Origin: an uncultured Gemmatimonadales bacterium
GTDB taxonomy: Bacteria; Gemmatimonadota; Gemmatimonadetes; Gemmatimonadales; GWC2-71-9
Assembly: GCA_947259405.1 (NCBI GenBank)
Contig: CAMYLY010000003.1
Location: 1 to 64,000 of the forward strand
Length of the DNA: 64,000 nt
Direction of reading: 5' to 3'
In this document: positions 7,459 through 16,673 of the stretch, one piece after another
Position numbering within the stretch: the stretch's first letter is position 1
How the letters are laid out: every line of letters begins with the position of its first letter
Made by a program: the position numbers and the translations under genes
The notes under the pieces: generated by a model
Databases searched by the model: none
Told to the model about the DNA's origin: nothing
Seen by the model: the letters and a program-made list of their open reading frames with translations, nothing else

Positions 7459-10290
7459 TTATTCGGGTGACGGTCGATCACGAATTAGCGACCGGTACTG
7501 GGCCACCTCGTCCACCCGCCCCCAGTCCTCGTACAAGTCGATCAATCTTTGGAGAGTTGCCTGGGTCCACTCATGCTCGATGCCCCACTCACTCCGAAGC
7601 GCCGTGTAGCCCTCCAAGAGCAACGTCTCGGATTCCTCGAAGCGACGCTGCTTCGTGAGGCACACACCGAGCGTCCGCTGCAGCTCGATCGTTCGCCACC
7701 GGGTGTCCGGAAGTCCGGGCCGCAGGATGTCCAACGCGTCACGGAGGAGGTGCTCGGCCTCCTCGTAGTGGGCCCGGTCCATCAGCAGCGACCCGAGGTC
7801 TTCCATGTACGGCACGGCCATCATCTGGTCGATGTTTGCACCGCGCAATACGCGGATTGCCTCACGCCACAGGCGCTCGGCTTCCTCCTCCTGTGACAAC
7901 CCGTAGAGCGCTCGGGCGAGATTCCCCGTCACCATCGCCGTGAACGGATGCTCGTCACCTAGGACGGTGCGATACACGGGGAGGGCCTTCCGTAAGAGCG
8001 GCTCCGCCCGCGCAAATTCGCCCCGGTCGCTCAAGCGACCCGCAAGGTCATTCCTGACCCGTGCCAGATCGGGCGCATCGTCGCCGTACAGGTCGGCATA
8101 CGACAACAATGCAGCCTGGAACAGCGAGTCCGATTCACGGTGCCGGCCCTGGTCGGCGGTAATGTTCGCCAGGGTGAGGATGCTTCCAGCAAGATCACGG
8201 TGACCGGTCGGAAACAGTCTCTGCTGCAACGTGACCGCTTCACGTACTAATGCCTCGGCCTCAGCCACCTCTCCCTTCCGGCGCATGACCGTGGCGAGCG
8301 ACGTGAGGCTACCGGCAATCCAAGGATGTTCTGGCGCAAGGTGCTCACGCCTGATAGCGAGCGCCTCACGAAAGTACGTCTCTGCGGAATCCAGATCTCC
8401 CTGATTCTCCTGGATCCACCCCAGGTTCATCAGCACGGTCGCCATGTAGGAGTGCGCGGCTCCCGGCTCTCTCCGATAGATCTCCAGAGCCTCTGCCAAC
8501 GCCACGACGGCCGAATCGTGTTTACCGGTAGCCTGCAGGAGATAGCCCAAAGCATAGAGACTCCGGCCCAGCTCGTTCCGGTACTCTCGACCGGCCTTCC
8601 GCAGAATACCGATGGCCCGCCGCAGGTCTGTTTCGATTCCCTCGAATTCCGTCCGGTCCGTCCGCAGCAGTGCCAGGTCCGTGAGACTCAGGGCGACTTC
8701 GGGGTGCGACGGTCCCAACGTGCGCTCGCGAATATCCAACGCGGCTACCTTGAGCGTTTCCGCACGACTGGCCAACCCCAACCCGCGATACACGCCACCG
8801 AGCACGCTCATCATGGTCGCCTGTAATCCGGGTTGATCTCCCAACTCGAGGCGAACCCGCTCGGCTCCACGGTCCACCACTTCGCGCACGGTCAGTGTAT
8901 CGCCCAGCGTGTTGCCAGGGTCCGCGCTCTCGAACAGGTCGACCAGGAAGGCCGTCACCTGTTCGGCCCGGTCGCGTTCGCGTGCCGTGCGCTCCGCCTG
9001 AACGCCCATCACCACGGCGAATCCAATCGCGGTCAGCACGCCGGCCGCCGTTGTCGCTACCCCCAGTTTGTGGCGTCGGATGAAGCGCGAGGCGAGATAC
9101 CCGACGGTGTCCGGCCGGGCGATCACGGGCACCGCCTCTTGGTGTCGGCGTACGTCCTCGGCCAGCTGCTGGGCGGACTCGTAGCGGCGCTCCGGCTCCC
9201 TGCGCATCGCCATGAGGACGATGTTGTCCAGATCGCCCGACAGACGCCGACGGAGTTTTTCGATCGTCGTACCTCGAGCACGACTCACGAGTTCAGGCGT
9301 GACGCGGAGCGGTGCGTCAATGCTTTCGTCGGCGTCCGCGCGGTCAATCGCCGTCGACGGCCGTTCGGGATCGGTCTCGGTTATCACCCGTTCCATCTCC
9401 AGCAGCGACCGACGCCTGAGACGGTAGGGCCGGTGTCCGGTCAGGAGCTCAAAGAGCAGCACACCCAACTGGTACACGTCACTGGCCGTGGTCACGGGGT
9501 CGCCGCGCACTTGCTCGGGCGATGCATACTCCGGCGTCATCATCCGTAAGCCCGTCTGCGTTTGTGGGACGGAGGAATCGAGCGACTCGGCATCCAGGAG
9601 TTTGGCAATGCCGAAGTCGACGAGCTTCACAGTACCGTCTGCTGTGACGAGCACGTTGCTGGGCTTCAAGTCGCGATGCACGATCAGGTGGCGGTGAGCG
9701 TAGTGCACCGCCGAGCATACCGTCCGGAACAAACGCAATCGTTCTGAGATGGCCAGGAGATGTTCGTCGCAATAGACATCGATCGCGACCCCTTCGACGT
9801 GCTCCATGACGAAATAGGGACGCGCATCGGGAGTGACGCCGCCGTCGAGCAGGCGAGCGATGTTGGGGTGCGAGACGCGCGCCAGGATCTGACGCTCGGC
9901 GAGAAAGCGGCGGCGAGCGTCCTCGGTGTCGAGGTCACGGCGCAACAGCTTGAGCGCGGCACGCTGCTCGAACTGACCGTCCGCCCGTTCCGCAAGATAG
10001 ACGGATCCCATGCCCCCGTGTCCGATCTCGTCCACGAGGCGGTAGGCGCCGATCCTCGTACCGGGGGGGAGCGGCGCAACAGCCTGTTCTTCCGCTAGTT
10101 TCGGGACCTGCAGCGCTAGGCGGTCGAACCTGCCAGTCTCATCGAGCGACTCGAGCAGCCCCTCCACATCCCTGCGTAGCTCGTGGTCGGAGCCGCATTG
10201 CTCGTCGAGAAAGCGTGACCGGTCCGCGACGGGCAGTTCGCTGGCCGCAACGAAGAGATCCTGTACCTGCTGCAGGCGTTCGGGGTTCAC
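7459..10290 (-). CDS. Ser/Thr protein kinase with transmembrane helix and C-terminal TPR array
   Basis: Pkn-type kinase of 943 residues. The GTG start (VNPERLQQVQDLF) overlaps the TGA of the sigma-factor gene by four bases, implying translational coupling. Order: an N-terminal helical segment, then the kinase domain at about residues 80-350 with glycine loop GHGGMGSVYL, ATP lysine K114, catalytic HRDLKPSN (D207) and DFGIAK (D225). A transmembrane helix follows near residue 430 (GVLTAIGFAVVMGVQA), then about ten TPR units of the NB-ARC/kinesin-light-chain type up to the C-terminus. All catalytic residues are present. Kinases of this layout next to TIGR02999 ECF sigma factors are common in Gemmatimonadota, Planctomycetes and Acidobacteria. 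The kinase probably controls the sigma factor, but that is inference. Confidence 0.9.
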   Translation of the reverse strand: MNPERLQQVQDLFVAASELPVADRSRFLDEQCGSDHELRRDVEGLLESLDETGRFDRLALQVPKLAEEQAVAPLPPGTRIGAYRLVDEIGHGGMGSVYLAERADGQFEQRAALKLLRRDLDTEDARRRFLAERQILARVSHPNIARLLDGGVTPDARPYFVMEHVEGVAIDVYCDEHLLAISERLRLFRTVCSAVHYAHRHLIVHRDLKPSNVLVTADGTVKLVDFGIAKLLDAESLDSSVPQTQTGLRMMTPEYASPEQVRGDPVTTASDVYQLGVLLFELLTGHRPYRLRRRSLLEMERVITETDPERPSTAIDRADADESIDAPLRVTPELVSRARGTTIEKLRRRLSGDLDNIVLMAMRREPERRYESAQQLAEDVRRHQEAVPVIARPDTVGYLASRFIRRHKLGVATTAAGVLTAIGFAVVMGVQAERTARERDRAEQVTAFLVDLFESADPGNTLGDTLTVREVVDRGAERVRLELGDQPGLQATMMSVLGGVYRGLGLASRAETLKVAALDIRERTLGPSHPEVALSLTDLALLRTDRTEFEGIETDLRRAIGILRKAGREYRNELGRSLYALGYLLQATGKHDSAVVALAEALEIYRREPGAAHSYMATVLMNLGWIQENQGDLDSAETYFREALAIRREHLAPEHPWIAGSLTSLATVMRRKGEVAEAEALVREAVTLQQRLFPTGHRDLAGSILTLANITADQGRHRESDSLFQAALLSYADLYGDDAPDLARVRNDLAGRLSDRGEFARAEPLLRKALPVYRTVLGDEHPFTAMVTGNLARALYGLSQEEEAERLWREAIRVLRGANIDQMMAVPYMEDLGSLLMDRAHYEEAEHLLRDALDILRPGLPDTRWRTIELQRTLGVCLTKQRRFEESETLLLEGYTALRSEWGIEHEWTQATLQRLIDLYEDWGRVDEVAQYRSLIRDRPSPE

Positions 10291-10874
10291 GACGGCATGC
10301 CGGTGTCGAGAGCCGAGCCACCAAGCTCTTGATTGAGCCAAGCACGAGTAATCGACCAGTCACGCTTGACAGAAGCCTCGGAGATGCCAAGCGCCTCGGC
10401 CGTTTCCTTGACGGACATCGCACCGAAGAACCGATACTCCACCACGCGACACTGTCGTTCGTTGACCGCCTCGAGTTTTCGCAGCGCGTCATCGAGAGCG
10501 ATCAAGTCCTCGATGTCGTCGACCGCGATTGACGACGCATCGTCGAGCGGCACTGCGGCAAGGCCTCCGCCTCGTTTCTCGCGGTTTCTGGTTCGCGCAT
10601 AGTCGATCAGGATGTGGCGCATGGCACGCGAGGCGAGAGCAAAGAAATGGGCCCTGTCCCGCCACTCGACTCGTGCGCCGTCCACCAACTTGAGGTAGGC
10701 TTCGTGGACGAGCGCCGTTGTGCCGAGTGTGTGGCCAGGACGCTCTCGCGCCATATGGCGGTGCGCCAGCTGTTTCAGCTCATCGTACACGACGGGCATC
10801 AGCTCGTCCCACGCCTCGGCGCGTCCGCCGGCGAGGGCGACGAGTTTCTCGGTCACATCGTGTCGCGGGCTCAT
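10287..10874 (-). CDS. ECF-type RNA polymerase sigma factor, TIGR02999 family
   Basis: A sigma-70 group 4 protein of 195 residues. Region 2 is visible as ELMPVVYDELKQLAHRHMAR and the following residues to RAMRHILIDYARTRNR. Region 4 is a helix-turn-helix of the type VVEYRFFGAMSVKETAEALG followed by SEASVKRDW. The motifs YDELKQLA and HEAYLKLV are typical of the TIGR02999 clade, which usually lacks a cognate anti-sigma factor and is paired with a Ser/Thr kinase. Here the kinase gene overlaps its stop codon. The last residues (GGSALDTGMPS) extend slightly past region 4. Confidence 0.92.
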   Translation of the reverse strand: MSPRHDVTEKLVALAGGRAEAWDELMPVVYDELKQLAHRHMARERPGHTLGTTALVHEAYLKLVDGARVEWRDRAHFFALASRAMRHILIDYARTRNREKRGGGLAAVPLDDASSIAVDDIEDLIALDDALRKLEAVNERQCRVVEYRFFGAMSVKETAEALGISEASVKRDWSITRAWLNQELGGSALDTGMPS

Positions 10875-11240
10875 GGTCGTGGTAGGTGGTCACCGCTCCG
10901 GGTAAGCGGAGGAAACCAGCCGAATCACGCCACGTTATCACCCGAGGATCCAGACGTTTCTTAAAGAAAGCGTGAGAGATCCTTAACCACGGCGGCCGGT
11001 GCCGTCCACCGGCATCTCTCGCTCCCTCGGCCCTTCTTCGCAGTGCTTCGGCCAGATCTCTCCCTGATGGTTAGCCCGCACGCCCCGAGATGTCGCTCTC
11101 TCTTGTAGAAAGAGGCGAACGGGGCGGCTCGGCCTTGCCGAGAAGGTCGCTCCCATCACGCATCACGGACGACCAGGCCCATGGGGTTAGCCGGTTCAAC
11201 TCACAGGACTCTGGTCGGCCTGGACCGAAGGAGGACTGCC
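10875..11240. other. Divergent promoter region between the sigma-factor gene and the DNRLRE lipoprotein gene
   Basis: A 366-bp region with divergent genes on either side, so it should hold promoters for both. The only conspicuous element is the AT-rich 13-bp palindrome annotated at 10957. Plus-strand frames read through from about 11090 without a coding-like composition. No structured RNA is recognised. Confidence 0.4.
10957..10969. promoter_or_regulatory. AT-rich palindrome TTTCTTAAAGAAA, candidate operator
   Basis: A perfect 13-bp inverted repeat (TTTCTT-A-AAGAAA) stands out in otherwise GC-rich DNA, 83 bp upstream of the sigma-factor start and about 270 bp upstream of the lipoprotein start. 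A dyad of this size in a divergent promoter region could bind a dimeric regulator. No matching regulator gene is adjacent and no second copy was seen. Confidence 0.25.
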
Positions 11241-12671
11241 ATGACATCCATAGAATCAGTACCATCTCCAAAGGGCAGCCGGCGCCAGGTGGTCGCCATT
11301 CTGGTGATCGCACTCGTCAGTGTTTTGGGCCCGGCCGGCTGCGTCAGTGGCGACTGCCACCCACTCGCCAGCGAACAAGTGGCGGCCGAAGGCCTGCCAG
11401 GGTCTTCCTGCGCCCTCCTACCAAGCATGAACGTGTACCTCGAGGTTACGGGCTCTGGAGATGGATCAGGACGCGTGTCGTCCCCCCCGGCGCCGGGGAT
11501 AAGCCTGGGATGTACAGTGGACGGGGGAACCGCAGATCAACCCTGTGGAGAATTCGTCGACCTTGGCGGGGTGGGCTCGTTTCAGCTGTTTGCCACCCCT
11601 GACGTCGGGAGCGAGATAGCCGGATTTTACGGCACGTGTGACTCCACCGAGGGCGATGTCTGCACAGTGGACGCCAACGGTGATGGGTCTTTGACGCTCA
11701 CATTCAACGCGGCGGAGAACGTCACGTTCAAGATTACCGTCGTGTTCGGGCCGGTCTCGAACGGGCTTCCAGATGTCAGCATCCAGGCACCCACGGACGG
11801 TAGCCATTTCCCGCAGGGAGGGACCATCACGTTTGCTGGCGCCGCCGAAGATATTGAAGACGGGACTCTCACTGGGGACACCTTGGTCTGGACGAGCAAC
11901 CTGATGAGCGGCCCGATTGGAACCGGAACCACGTTCACGAGAAGCGATCTTGTCGTTGGCAGCCACACGATCACCCTGACCGCCACCGACAGTGACGGCG
12001 GAGCGGGAACCGCCGAAGTCGGGATCTGGGTGGACCCCCCGGCCAGCTGCACTGGGCTGGTGCCCGTGGCCGACGCCTACATTCGAGGCGGCTCCTTTGC
12101 CGATAATCCGTTCGGGGCGGCCAATTCCCTGCTCATCAAGGGGATCATGAGTCTGGAATTCGCCCGCAAGATGTATCTGGTGTTCGATGCCGATGCGCTT
12201 CCGGAGTCGTTTGTCTCGGTACAGTTGCAGCTCGTACTGCGCCGGCACAGCGCGGCTAACCCACGGGATGCCACCCTCTACGGGATCATTGACAACGTCG
12301 ACTGGGATGGCGCAACCCCGTCCGAAGGAAGTATCACCTGGAACAACGCACCGAGGAACGTGACCGCGAGCGGGGTCGCCTTCGACGGTCAGGGAGCGAC
12401 CGCGGCGCACGGCGTGCGGGTGCTGGCGACATCCACGTTCAACAACGCGGATGCAGCCGGGACCACCTACACGTTCGATATCACGGAGTACGTGAAATGG
12501 GCTCGAGGTGGAAACCAGACGTTCAGTGACCTGGCGCCCGGCGGCGACACAGATAGACGCATCACGCTGCTTCTGGCGCACACCATCGAGATTACCGGAG
12601 ACGATGGATCAGAGTTCTGGTCGCGCGAGGACGCCGACCCGTGCAATCGACCGCAACTCATCGTCCAATGA
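11241..12671 (+). CDS. DNRLRE-domain lipoprotein with Ig-like domain
   Basis: Surface lipoprotein of 476 residues. The ATG is chosen because AAGGAGGA lies just upstream and the product then starts with a lipoprotein signal (VVAILVIALVSVLGPAGC). Residues about 60-165 are a Thr/Gly-rich beta domain. Residues about 170-265 form an Ig/PKD-like domain (IQAPTDGSHFPQGGTITFAG, then HTITLTATDSDGGAGTAEV). The C-terminal 200 residues match the DNRLRE/CBM96-like fold: VADAYIRGG, a KMYLVFDADALP strand and the hallmark GSITWNNAPRN. This fold is found in secreted polysaccharide-associated proteins, so a cell-surface carbohydrate-binding or structural role is likely. No enzyme domain is attached and the gene is alone. 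Confidence 0.82.
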   Translation: MTSIESVPSPKGSRRQVVAILVIALVSVLGPAGCVSGDCHPLASEQVAAEGLPGSSCALLPSMNVYLEVTGSGDGSGRVSSPPAPGISLGCTVDGGTADQPCGEFVDLGGVGSFQLFATPDVGSEIAGFYGTCDSTEGDVCTVDANGDGSLTLTFNAAENVTFKITVVFGPVSNGLPDVSIQAPTDGSHFPQGGTITFAGAAEDIEDGTLTGDTLVWTSNLMSGPIGTGTTFTRSDLVVGSHTITLTATDSDGGAGTAEVGIWVDPPASCTGLVPVADAYIRGGSFADNPFGAANSLLIKGIMSLEFARKMYLVFDADALPESFVSVQLQLVLRRHSAANPRDATLYGIIDNVDWDGATPSEGSITWNNAPRNVTASGVAFDGQGATAAHGVRVLATSTFNNADAAGTTYTFDITEYVKWARGGNQTFSDLAPGGDTDRRITLLLAHTIEITGDDGSEFWSREDADPCNRPQLIVQ

Positions 12672-12820
12672 CGCGGTAGTGCCTAGGCGAGGAGACTTCG
12701 CCTTCGTACCCGGCAAGTCTCTCGCTGTCTCGGCGATCCGCAACCGGGCGGGTCCATCGACGTGCTGGCCGCACGAACTGGCTGAGGCCGAGGGGGACGG
12801 GAAGGAGGTGTTCACCGTGC

Positions 12821-13741
12821 TCAGGGACGCCAAGAGTCGAGCGCGTCAAACCCAACGCTCGTCGTCATGCGGACAAGGCCCGTGCCGTCGGGGCTCATCG
12901 AGTAGATCTCGCCATCACCGTCACGGTCGGTCGTAAACGCGATGCGCAGCCCATCCGGAGACCAGTTCGGATACTGATCGACAGCCGGATCGTCGGTCAG
13001 GCGCATCTCGTTCCGGCCGTCCGCGTCGATCACATAGATGTCGGTATTCCGATTGGCGCGGGCGTGAAACGCAATCCGAGAGCCGTCGGGCGACCACGCC
13101 AACCGACCGCCTTCGAATACGGTGTTGTTCGTGAGTCGGACGATATCCGTTCCGTCCGGTCGCATAAGGTAGATCTCTCGATCGCCTCCTCGCACCGAGG
13201 CAAACGCGATCCTCGAGCCGTCAGGTGACCAGGCCCCACCAATGTCCTCTCCGGCATTGAACGTGAGTCGAGTCGGGTTCGATCCGTCGGCGTCCATGAC
13301 ATAGAGTTCGAAATCGCCATCCCGATTGGATGTGAATAGGATCTTCGAGGCGTCAGGTGACCATCGAGGGAAACCATCGCGTTTTTCGTTATCTGTGAGC
13401 TGCAGAAGTCTGCGCCTGCCTCCGACATACATGTCGTAGATCTCGAAGTCGCCGTCGCGGTCGGACATGAAGGCGATCTCGAGTCCACGTCCGTCGGGGA
13501 ACCAGTCGGCACTCTGATCGACAGCCGTGTCGGCGGTCAGGCGCACTGGCGCGCTGCCGTTGGACTCCATCATGAAGATGTTGAAGTCCCCGTCCCGTGC
13601 TGACGTGAACAGGATTGGGTTCCCACCGCCGTTTCCGGAAGGCTGGACGAGTTGATCGGTAGCGCAGGAACTAAAGGACATGACGAAGCAAGAAGCGATG
13701 AAGAGGCCTTGTGCGCGAAGCGGGTTCTTTTCAATACGCAT
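12821..13741 (-). CDS. TolB-like (PD40) beta-propeller lipoprotein
   Basis: Propeller protein of 306 residues. The start at MRIEKNPLRA gives a lipoprotein signal (FIASCFVMSFSSC), and it lies 8 nt after the stop of the upstream hydrolase gene, so the two are co-transcribed. At least five TolB blades repeat the pattern SPDGSRIAF followed by DGDxEIYxMDADGxxxxRLT, as in periplasmic TolB and DPP-IV propellers. There is no enzymatic domain. It is probably a surface or periplasmic binding scaffold. The link to the hydrolase next door is positional only. Confidence 0.85.
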   Translation of the reverse strand: MRIEKNPLRAQGLFIASCFVMSFSSCATDQLVQPSGNGGGNPILFTSARDGDFNIFMMESNGSAPVRLTADTAVDQSADWFPDGRGLEIAFMSDRDGDFEIYDMYVGGRRRLLQLTDNEKRDGFPRWSPDASKILFTSNRDGDFELYVMDADGSNPTRLTFNAGEDIGGAWSPDGSRIAFASVRGGDREIYLMRPDGTDIVRLTNNTVFEGGRLAWSPDGSRIAFHARANRNTDIYVIDADGRNEMRLTDDPAVDQYPNWSPDGLRIAFTTDRDGDGEIYSMSPDGTGLVRMTTSVGFDALDSWRP

Positions 13742-13749
13742 GTTCTCGG

Positions 13750-15393
13750 TTATCTCCGATGGAACTGCACGAGCCTCACTCTCCCGTTGCTCCACGTAAA
13801 CCCGTTCACGCGCCCGCTCGAATCTCGCTCGAAGGTGAGCCAATCACCCCCGGACCAGAACCCATCCTTGAACGCCACGCGGAACCGATCCGTTTCCTGC
13901 TTCCGGTGCACGAGCGCGATGTCCCGCACGCTGTCGGCTTCGACGCGATACTCGGTGCCGAGTTCGTCCGACCAGTACGTGCCAAGATACGGCGTGACGT
14001 CGATGTTGGTAACTGCGGGGCCGATATAATCGAATCGCAGCTCAGCTGCTTCGATTGATTGCGCGTGGCCGTTTACCATCGTGACCGTGACGGTGTCGTC
14101 GCCGGGCCAGAGGTGAAAGCGCGCATCACCCAGCGGGACAATGAGGAGCCCGGACGAGTCGCGACCGACTCCTTGGGTACCACGCAGGAGGCCCTGGTGG
14201 ATCCAGAGGTGGAGCGGTCGGTCCTGCCTGGGGTCCCGGTAGAATCCTTCGAGCGCCATGAAAGTTTCGGCCCAGCGCCCCGTGTCGAAGGCCGGTGGTT
14301 CAGGGTCATCCTCGTCGTCGACCTCGTACGCGCCCTCGAGCACGATGTCGGCCACTTCGTCGACGTATCTCCCCGGGTTGGCGCTGGCAAAGTTGCAGAA
14401 GCTCACGATGCCGATGTCGTGTTCGGGAAACCGCACGTAACTGGTGCGATAGCCTGCATCGGCGCCGCCATGCCCCACCGTGGGCAGGCCACGATGCGAG
14501 CCGACAGCGATGCCATGCGCATAGGAGAGCTGCTCCCCGTTGTTGAGCACCCCGCGGTCGAAGAACCGCTCGTACAGAGCGTCGTCGCCAAGAATGTGAT
14601 CGCGAAGGTTCTTGTCCCATTTGGCCAGGTCTTCGACCGTGGTGAAGAGACTCGACGCCCCCACGATGGCGAAATCGGGAATCGAGATCTTCCAGCCCTC
14701 GGTCCCAGACCATCGGTATCCATACGCTCGGTCGGGCACGATGGTCTCGTGATCGTCGTGGAAGTGCGTGCTCGTCATGCCGAGCGGGCCGAAGATCCGT
14801 TCTTGGGTGAATTCTTTGAGCGTCTGGCCCGTCACGCGTTCGACAACGGCGGCCAAGAGCGTGAACCCGCTGTTGGAGTATAGGTACTCGGCGCCCGGTT
14901 CGAAATTGAGCGCCGTTTGCCGCGACATGATCTCGATCGCGTTCTCCTGTGTCACGAGATCGGCCTCCCAGCGCCATCCGGCCATATGGAGGAGGTTCCA
15001 CTGGTCGCGAATCCCACTCGTGTGGTGCACAAGGTGCCGCAGCGTCACGGCCTTGTCGTATTCTGGGATCTCGGGCACGTACTGCTGGATCGGATCGTTC
15101 CAGGAGACCTTGCCCTCCGATACCAGGAGTTCCACGGCAAAGGCCGTGAACTGTTTCGAGATGGATGCTATGTGGAATACGGATCTCGGTTGGAGCGCGA
15201 TCCCGTACTCCAGGTTGGCCATCCCGTATCCGTTGGCATAGGCGACCTTGCCATTCTGGAACACGCCCAAGGTGCAGCCGGGCCCGTCCATCCGGTTGAG
15301 GTCGGTGAAGACAGAATCGATCCGTTCGGTGGGCAGCGATTGGGCGTGGAGGAGCGTCGGCGCTAGGAGCACCAGGAATGCGACGGATCTCAT
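13750..15393 (-). CDS. Secreted serine hydrolase of the beta-lactamase class C / penicillin-binding-protein family
   Basis: Protein of 547 residues with a signal peptide (RSVAFLVLLAPTLLHAQ). The class C active-site set is complete: S77-IS-K80 in HIASISKQF, Y172-S-N174 in EYLYSNSG, and H308-GG in the third motif. After the catalytic domain (to about residue 350), roughly 190 residues form a lipocalin-like beta domain (PYLGTYWSDELGTEYRVE), common in EstB-like or Pab87-like esterases and D-aminopeptidases. The family covers esterases, peptidases and lactamases; this architecture favours an esterase or peptidase over an antibiotic-resistance enzyme. It is the first gene of a two-gene operon with the propeller lipoprotein. 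Confidence 0.9.
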   Translation of the reverse strand: MRSVAFLVLLAPTLLHAQSLPTERIDSVFTDLNRMDGPGCTLGVFQNGKVAYANGYGMANLEYGIALQPRSVFHIASISKQFTAFAVELLVSEGKVSWNDPIQQYVPEIPEYDKAVTLRHLVHHTSGIRDQWNLLHMAGWRWEADLVTQENAIEIMSRQTALNFEPGAEYLYSNSGFTLLAAVVERVTGQTLKEFTQERIFGPLGMTSTHFHDDHETIVPDRAYGYRWSGTEGWKISIPDFAIVGASSLFTTVEDLAKWDKNLRDHILGDDALYERFFDRGVLNNGEQLSYAHGIAVGSHRGLPTVGHGGADAGYRTSYVRFPEHDIGIVSFCNFASANPGRYVDEVADIVLEGAYEVDDEDDPEPPAFDTGRWAETFMALEGFYRDPRQDRPLHLWIHQGLLRGTQGVGRDSSGLLIVPLGDARFHLWPGDDTVTVTMVNGHAQSIEAAELRFDYIGPAVTNIDVTPYLGTYWSDELGTEYRVEADSVRDIALVHRKQETDRFRVAFKDGFWSGGDWLTFERDSSGRVNGFTWSNGRVRLVQFHRR

Positions 15394-15438
15394 GACGATA
15401 CTCGCTTAGGAAAGCGAAACCCGAGTAGAGTGGTTCAC

Positions 15439-15459
15439 GGGAGGGGAAAGGGGAAGGGG
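15439..15459. repeat. Purine-rich low-complexity repeat (GGGAGGGGAAAGGGGAAGGGG)
   Basis: An intergenic G-rich tract that shares the exact 16-mer GGGAAAGGGGAAGGGG with the tract at 32053, which runs into the end of the symporter gene. Four runs of three to four G make G-quadruplex formation conceivable. It lies between the divergent hydrolase and PAS-protein genes. Confidence 0.5.
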
Positions 15460-15533
15460 TTGGCTGGGTGTCTCCCCACTAGCGCCTTGCGGTTTGACGA
15501 CGAGATTTCATCGGCAGCGTTGGAGGCGAACCT

Positions 15534-16598
15534 ATGCCTGATCAGGACCAATCCTTCGAGGCGCGTTTGCGCCTGTTCTTCGCAGCCGTGCCAGATCTCA
15601 TGTTTCGCATCCACCGAGACGGGACGTTCCTCGATTTCAGTCCGAGCACGGAGTTCACTACCTACGTGCCGCCGGATCGCTTCCTCGACAAGAAGATTCA
15701 CGAGATCATGCCGCCAGATACCGCGGAGGCAATAACAGCCTGCATGCACCGCGCGCTGTCCCACCGAAGCCGGGAAACGGTCGAGTACCAGTTGGAGGAG
15801 GACAGTGGGACGCGACACTACGAGGCGCGGATCGTGGCGGTGGGCAAGGACGATGTGGTCGCGATCGTACGAGATGTGACGCGCGCAAAGGAGGCGGAGG
15901 CTGAGCTTGTCGCAAGCGAGCGGCGATATCGTGAACTGGTGGACGACAGTCAGGGGTTGATCTGCACGCACGATCTCGATGGCGTGTTCACGACCGTCAA
16001 CCCAGCCGCTGCGGAGTCGGTAGGGTACGACGTGAACGAAATGGTCGGCATGAACCTCAGAGATCTCGTGGTGCCACGGGCACAGCACCTATTCGAGCCG
16101 TACCTAAGGCGCATACGTGACGAGGGCCGCGACTCGGGGATCATCCTCGTGAACGCCCGCACCGGCGAGCATCGCTACTGGACGTATCACAACGTGCTCA
16201 AGACCCCTGCATCCGGCGAAGAACCTTACGTTCTCGGGTACGCGCTCGATGTGACGGATCTCAAGCAGGCGGAAAAGGCTGCTCAGCGTCTCGAACGACG
16301 GCGAGCCGCGTTGTACGGTGAGGCGCCCCTCGCCATCGCCTATCTTGATGCAACCGGGACGATCGTCGAAGCAAACGCGCGCTTCGCCCACCTCGTGGGC
16401 GAGGGTCAGCCAGATGCTTTGGTGGGCCGCACCTGGAGCGCCGAAGATTGGGTCGGACGTCTCATCGGTGGAGAGCGGATCGAGCATCTGCCGTTGTCGT
16501 TTCCCGGGGGCGAGAAGGCTCGAGTGACCGGATGGCCGCTCATCGATGATCACGGCGCGGTCCGAGGAGCCGAGATCATCGCGTTCGCGGATCGCTGA
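15534..16598 (+). CDS. Triple-PAS-domain protein without output domain
   Basis: Cytoplasmic sensor protein of 354 residues, started at the ATG behind GGAGG (15522-15526). It has three consecutive PAS domains: about 1-120 (FFAAVPDLMFRIHRDGTFLD, ending VVAIVRDVTRAKEAE), 125-245 (YRELVDDSQGLICTHDLDG, closing VLGYALDVTDLKQAE) and 255-354 (ALYGEAPLAIAYLDATGTI). The linkers between them are the usual signalling coiled coils. The protein ends after the third PAS with a stop and no histidine kinase, GGDEF, sigma-54 or HTH domain follows in any frame. Such proteins may signal to a separate kinase through PAS heterodimerisation, or be remnants of a longer sensor. Confidence 0.85.
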   Translation: MPDQDQSFEARLRLFFAAVPDLMFRIHRDGTFLDFSPSTEFTTYVPPDRFLDKKIHEIMPPDTAEAITACMHRALSHRSRETVEYQLEEDSGTRHYEARIVAVGKDDVVAIVRDVTRAKEAEAELVASERRYRELVDDSQGLICTHDLDGVFTTVNPAAAESVGYDVNEMVGMNLRDLVVPRAQHLFEPYLRRIRDEGRDSGIILVNARTGEHRYWTYHNVLKTPASGEEPYVLGYALDVTDLKQAEKAAQRLERRRAALYGEAPLAIAYLDATGTIVEANARFAHLVGEGQPDALVGRTWSAEDWVGRLIGGERIEHLPLSFPGGEKARVTGWPLIDDHGAVRGAEIIAFADR

Positions 16599-16616
16599 GA
16601 CGGTCCGTCTCGTTCT
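16597..16616 (+). terminator. Possible terminator after the PAS gene
   Basis: The dyad GAGACGG-T-CCGTCTC overlaps the stop codon of the PAS gene and is followed by GTTCTATT. With a realistic loop the stem shortens to five pairs, so it is a weak candidate. It lies between convergent genes. Confidence 0.3.
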
Positions 16617-16673
16617 ATTGGTGTTTACCGGAACCCATTCGCACGCGATCCAACCCGGCGTCTGGTCTGGACG

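Noticed and set aside
7182-7658. Plus-strand 158-codon frame in the region downstream of the TPR kinase
   Set aside because: Runs into the antisense of the kinase gene and has no signal, motif or ribosome site.
8833-9549. Plus-strand frame of 238 codons opposite the TPR kinase
   Set aside because: Antisense of the kinase domain; translation is His/Arg-rich without pattern.
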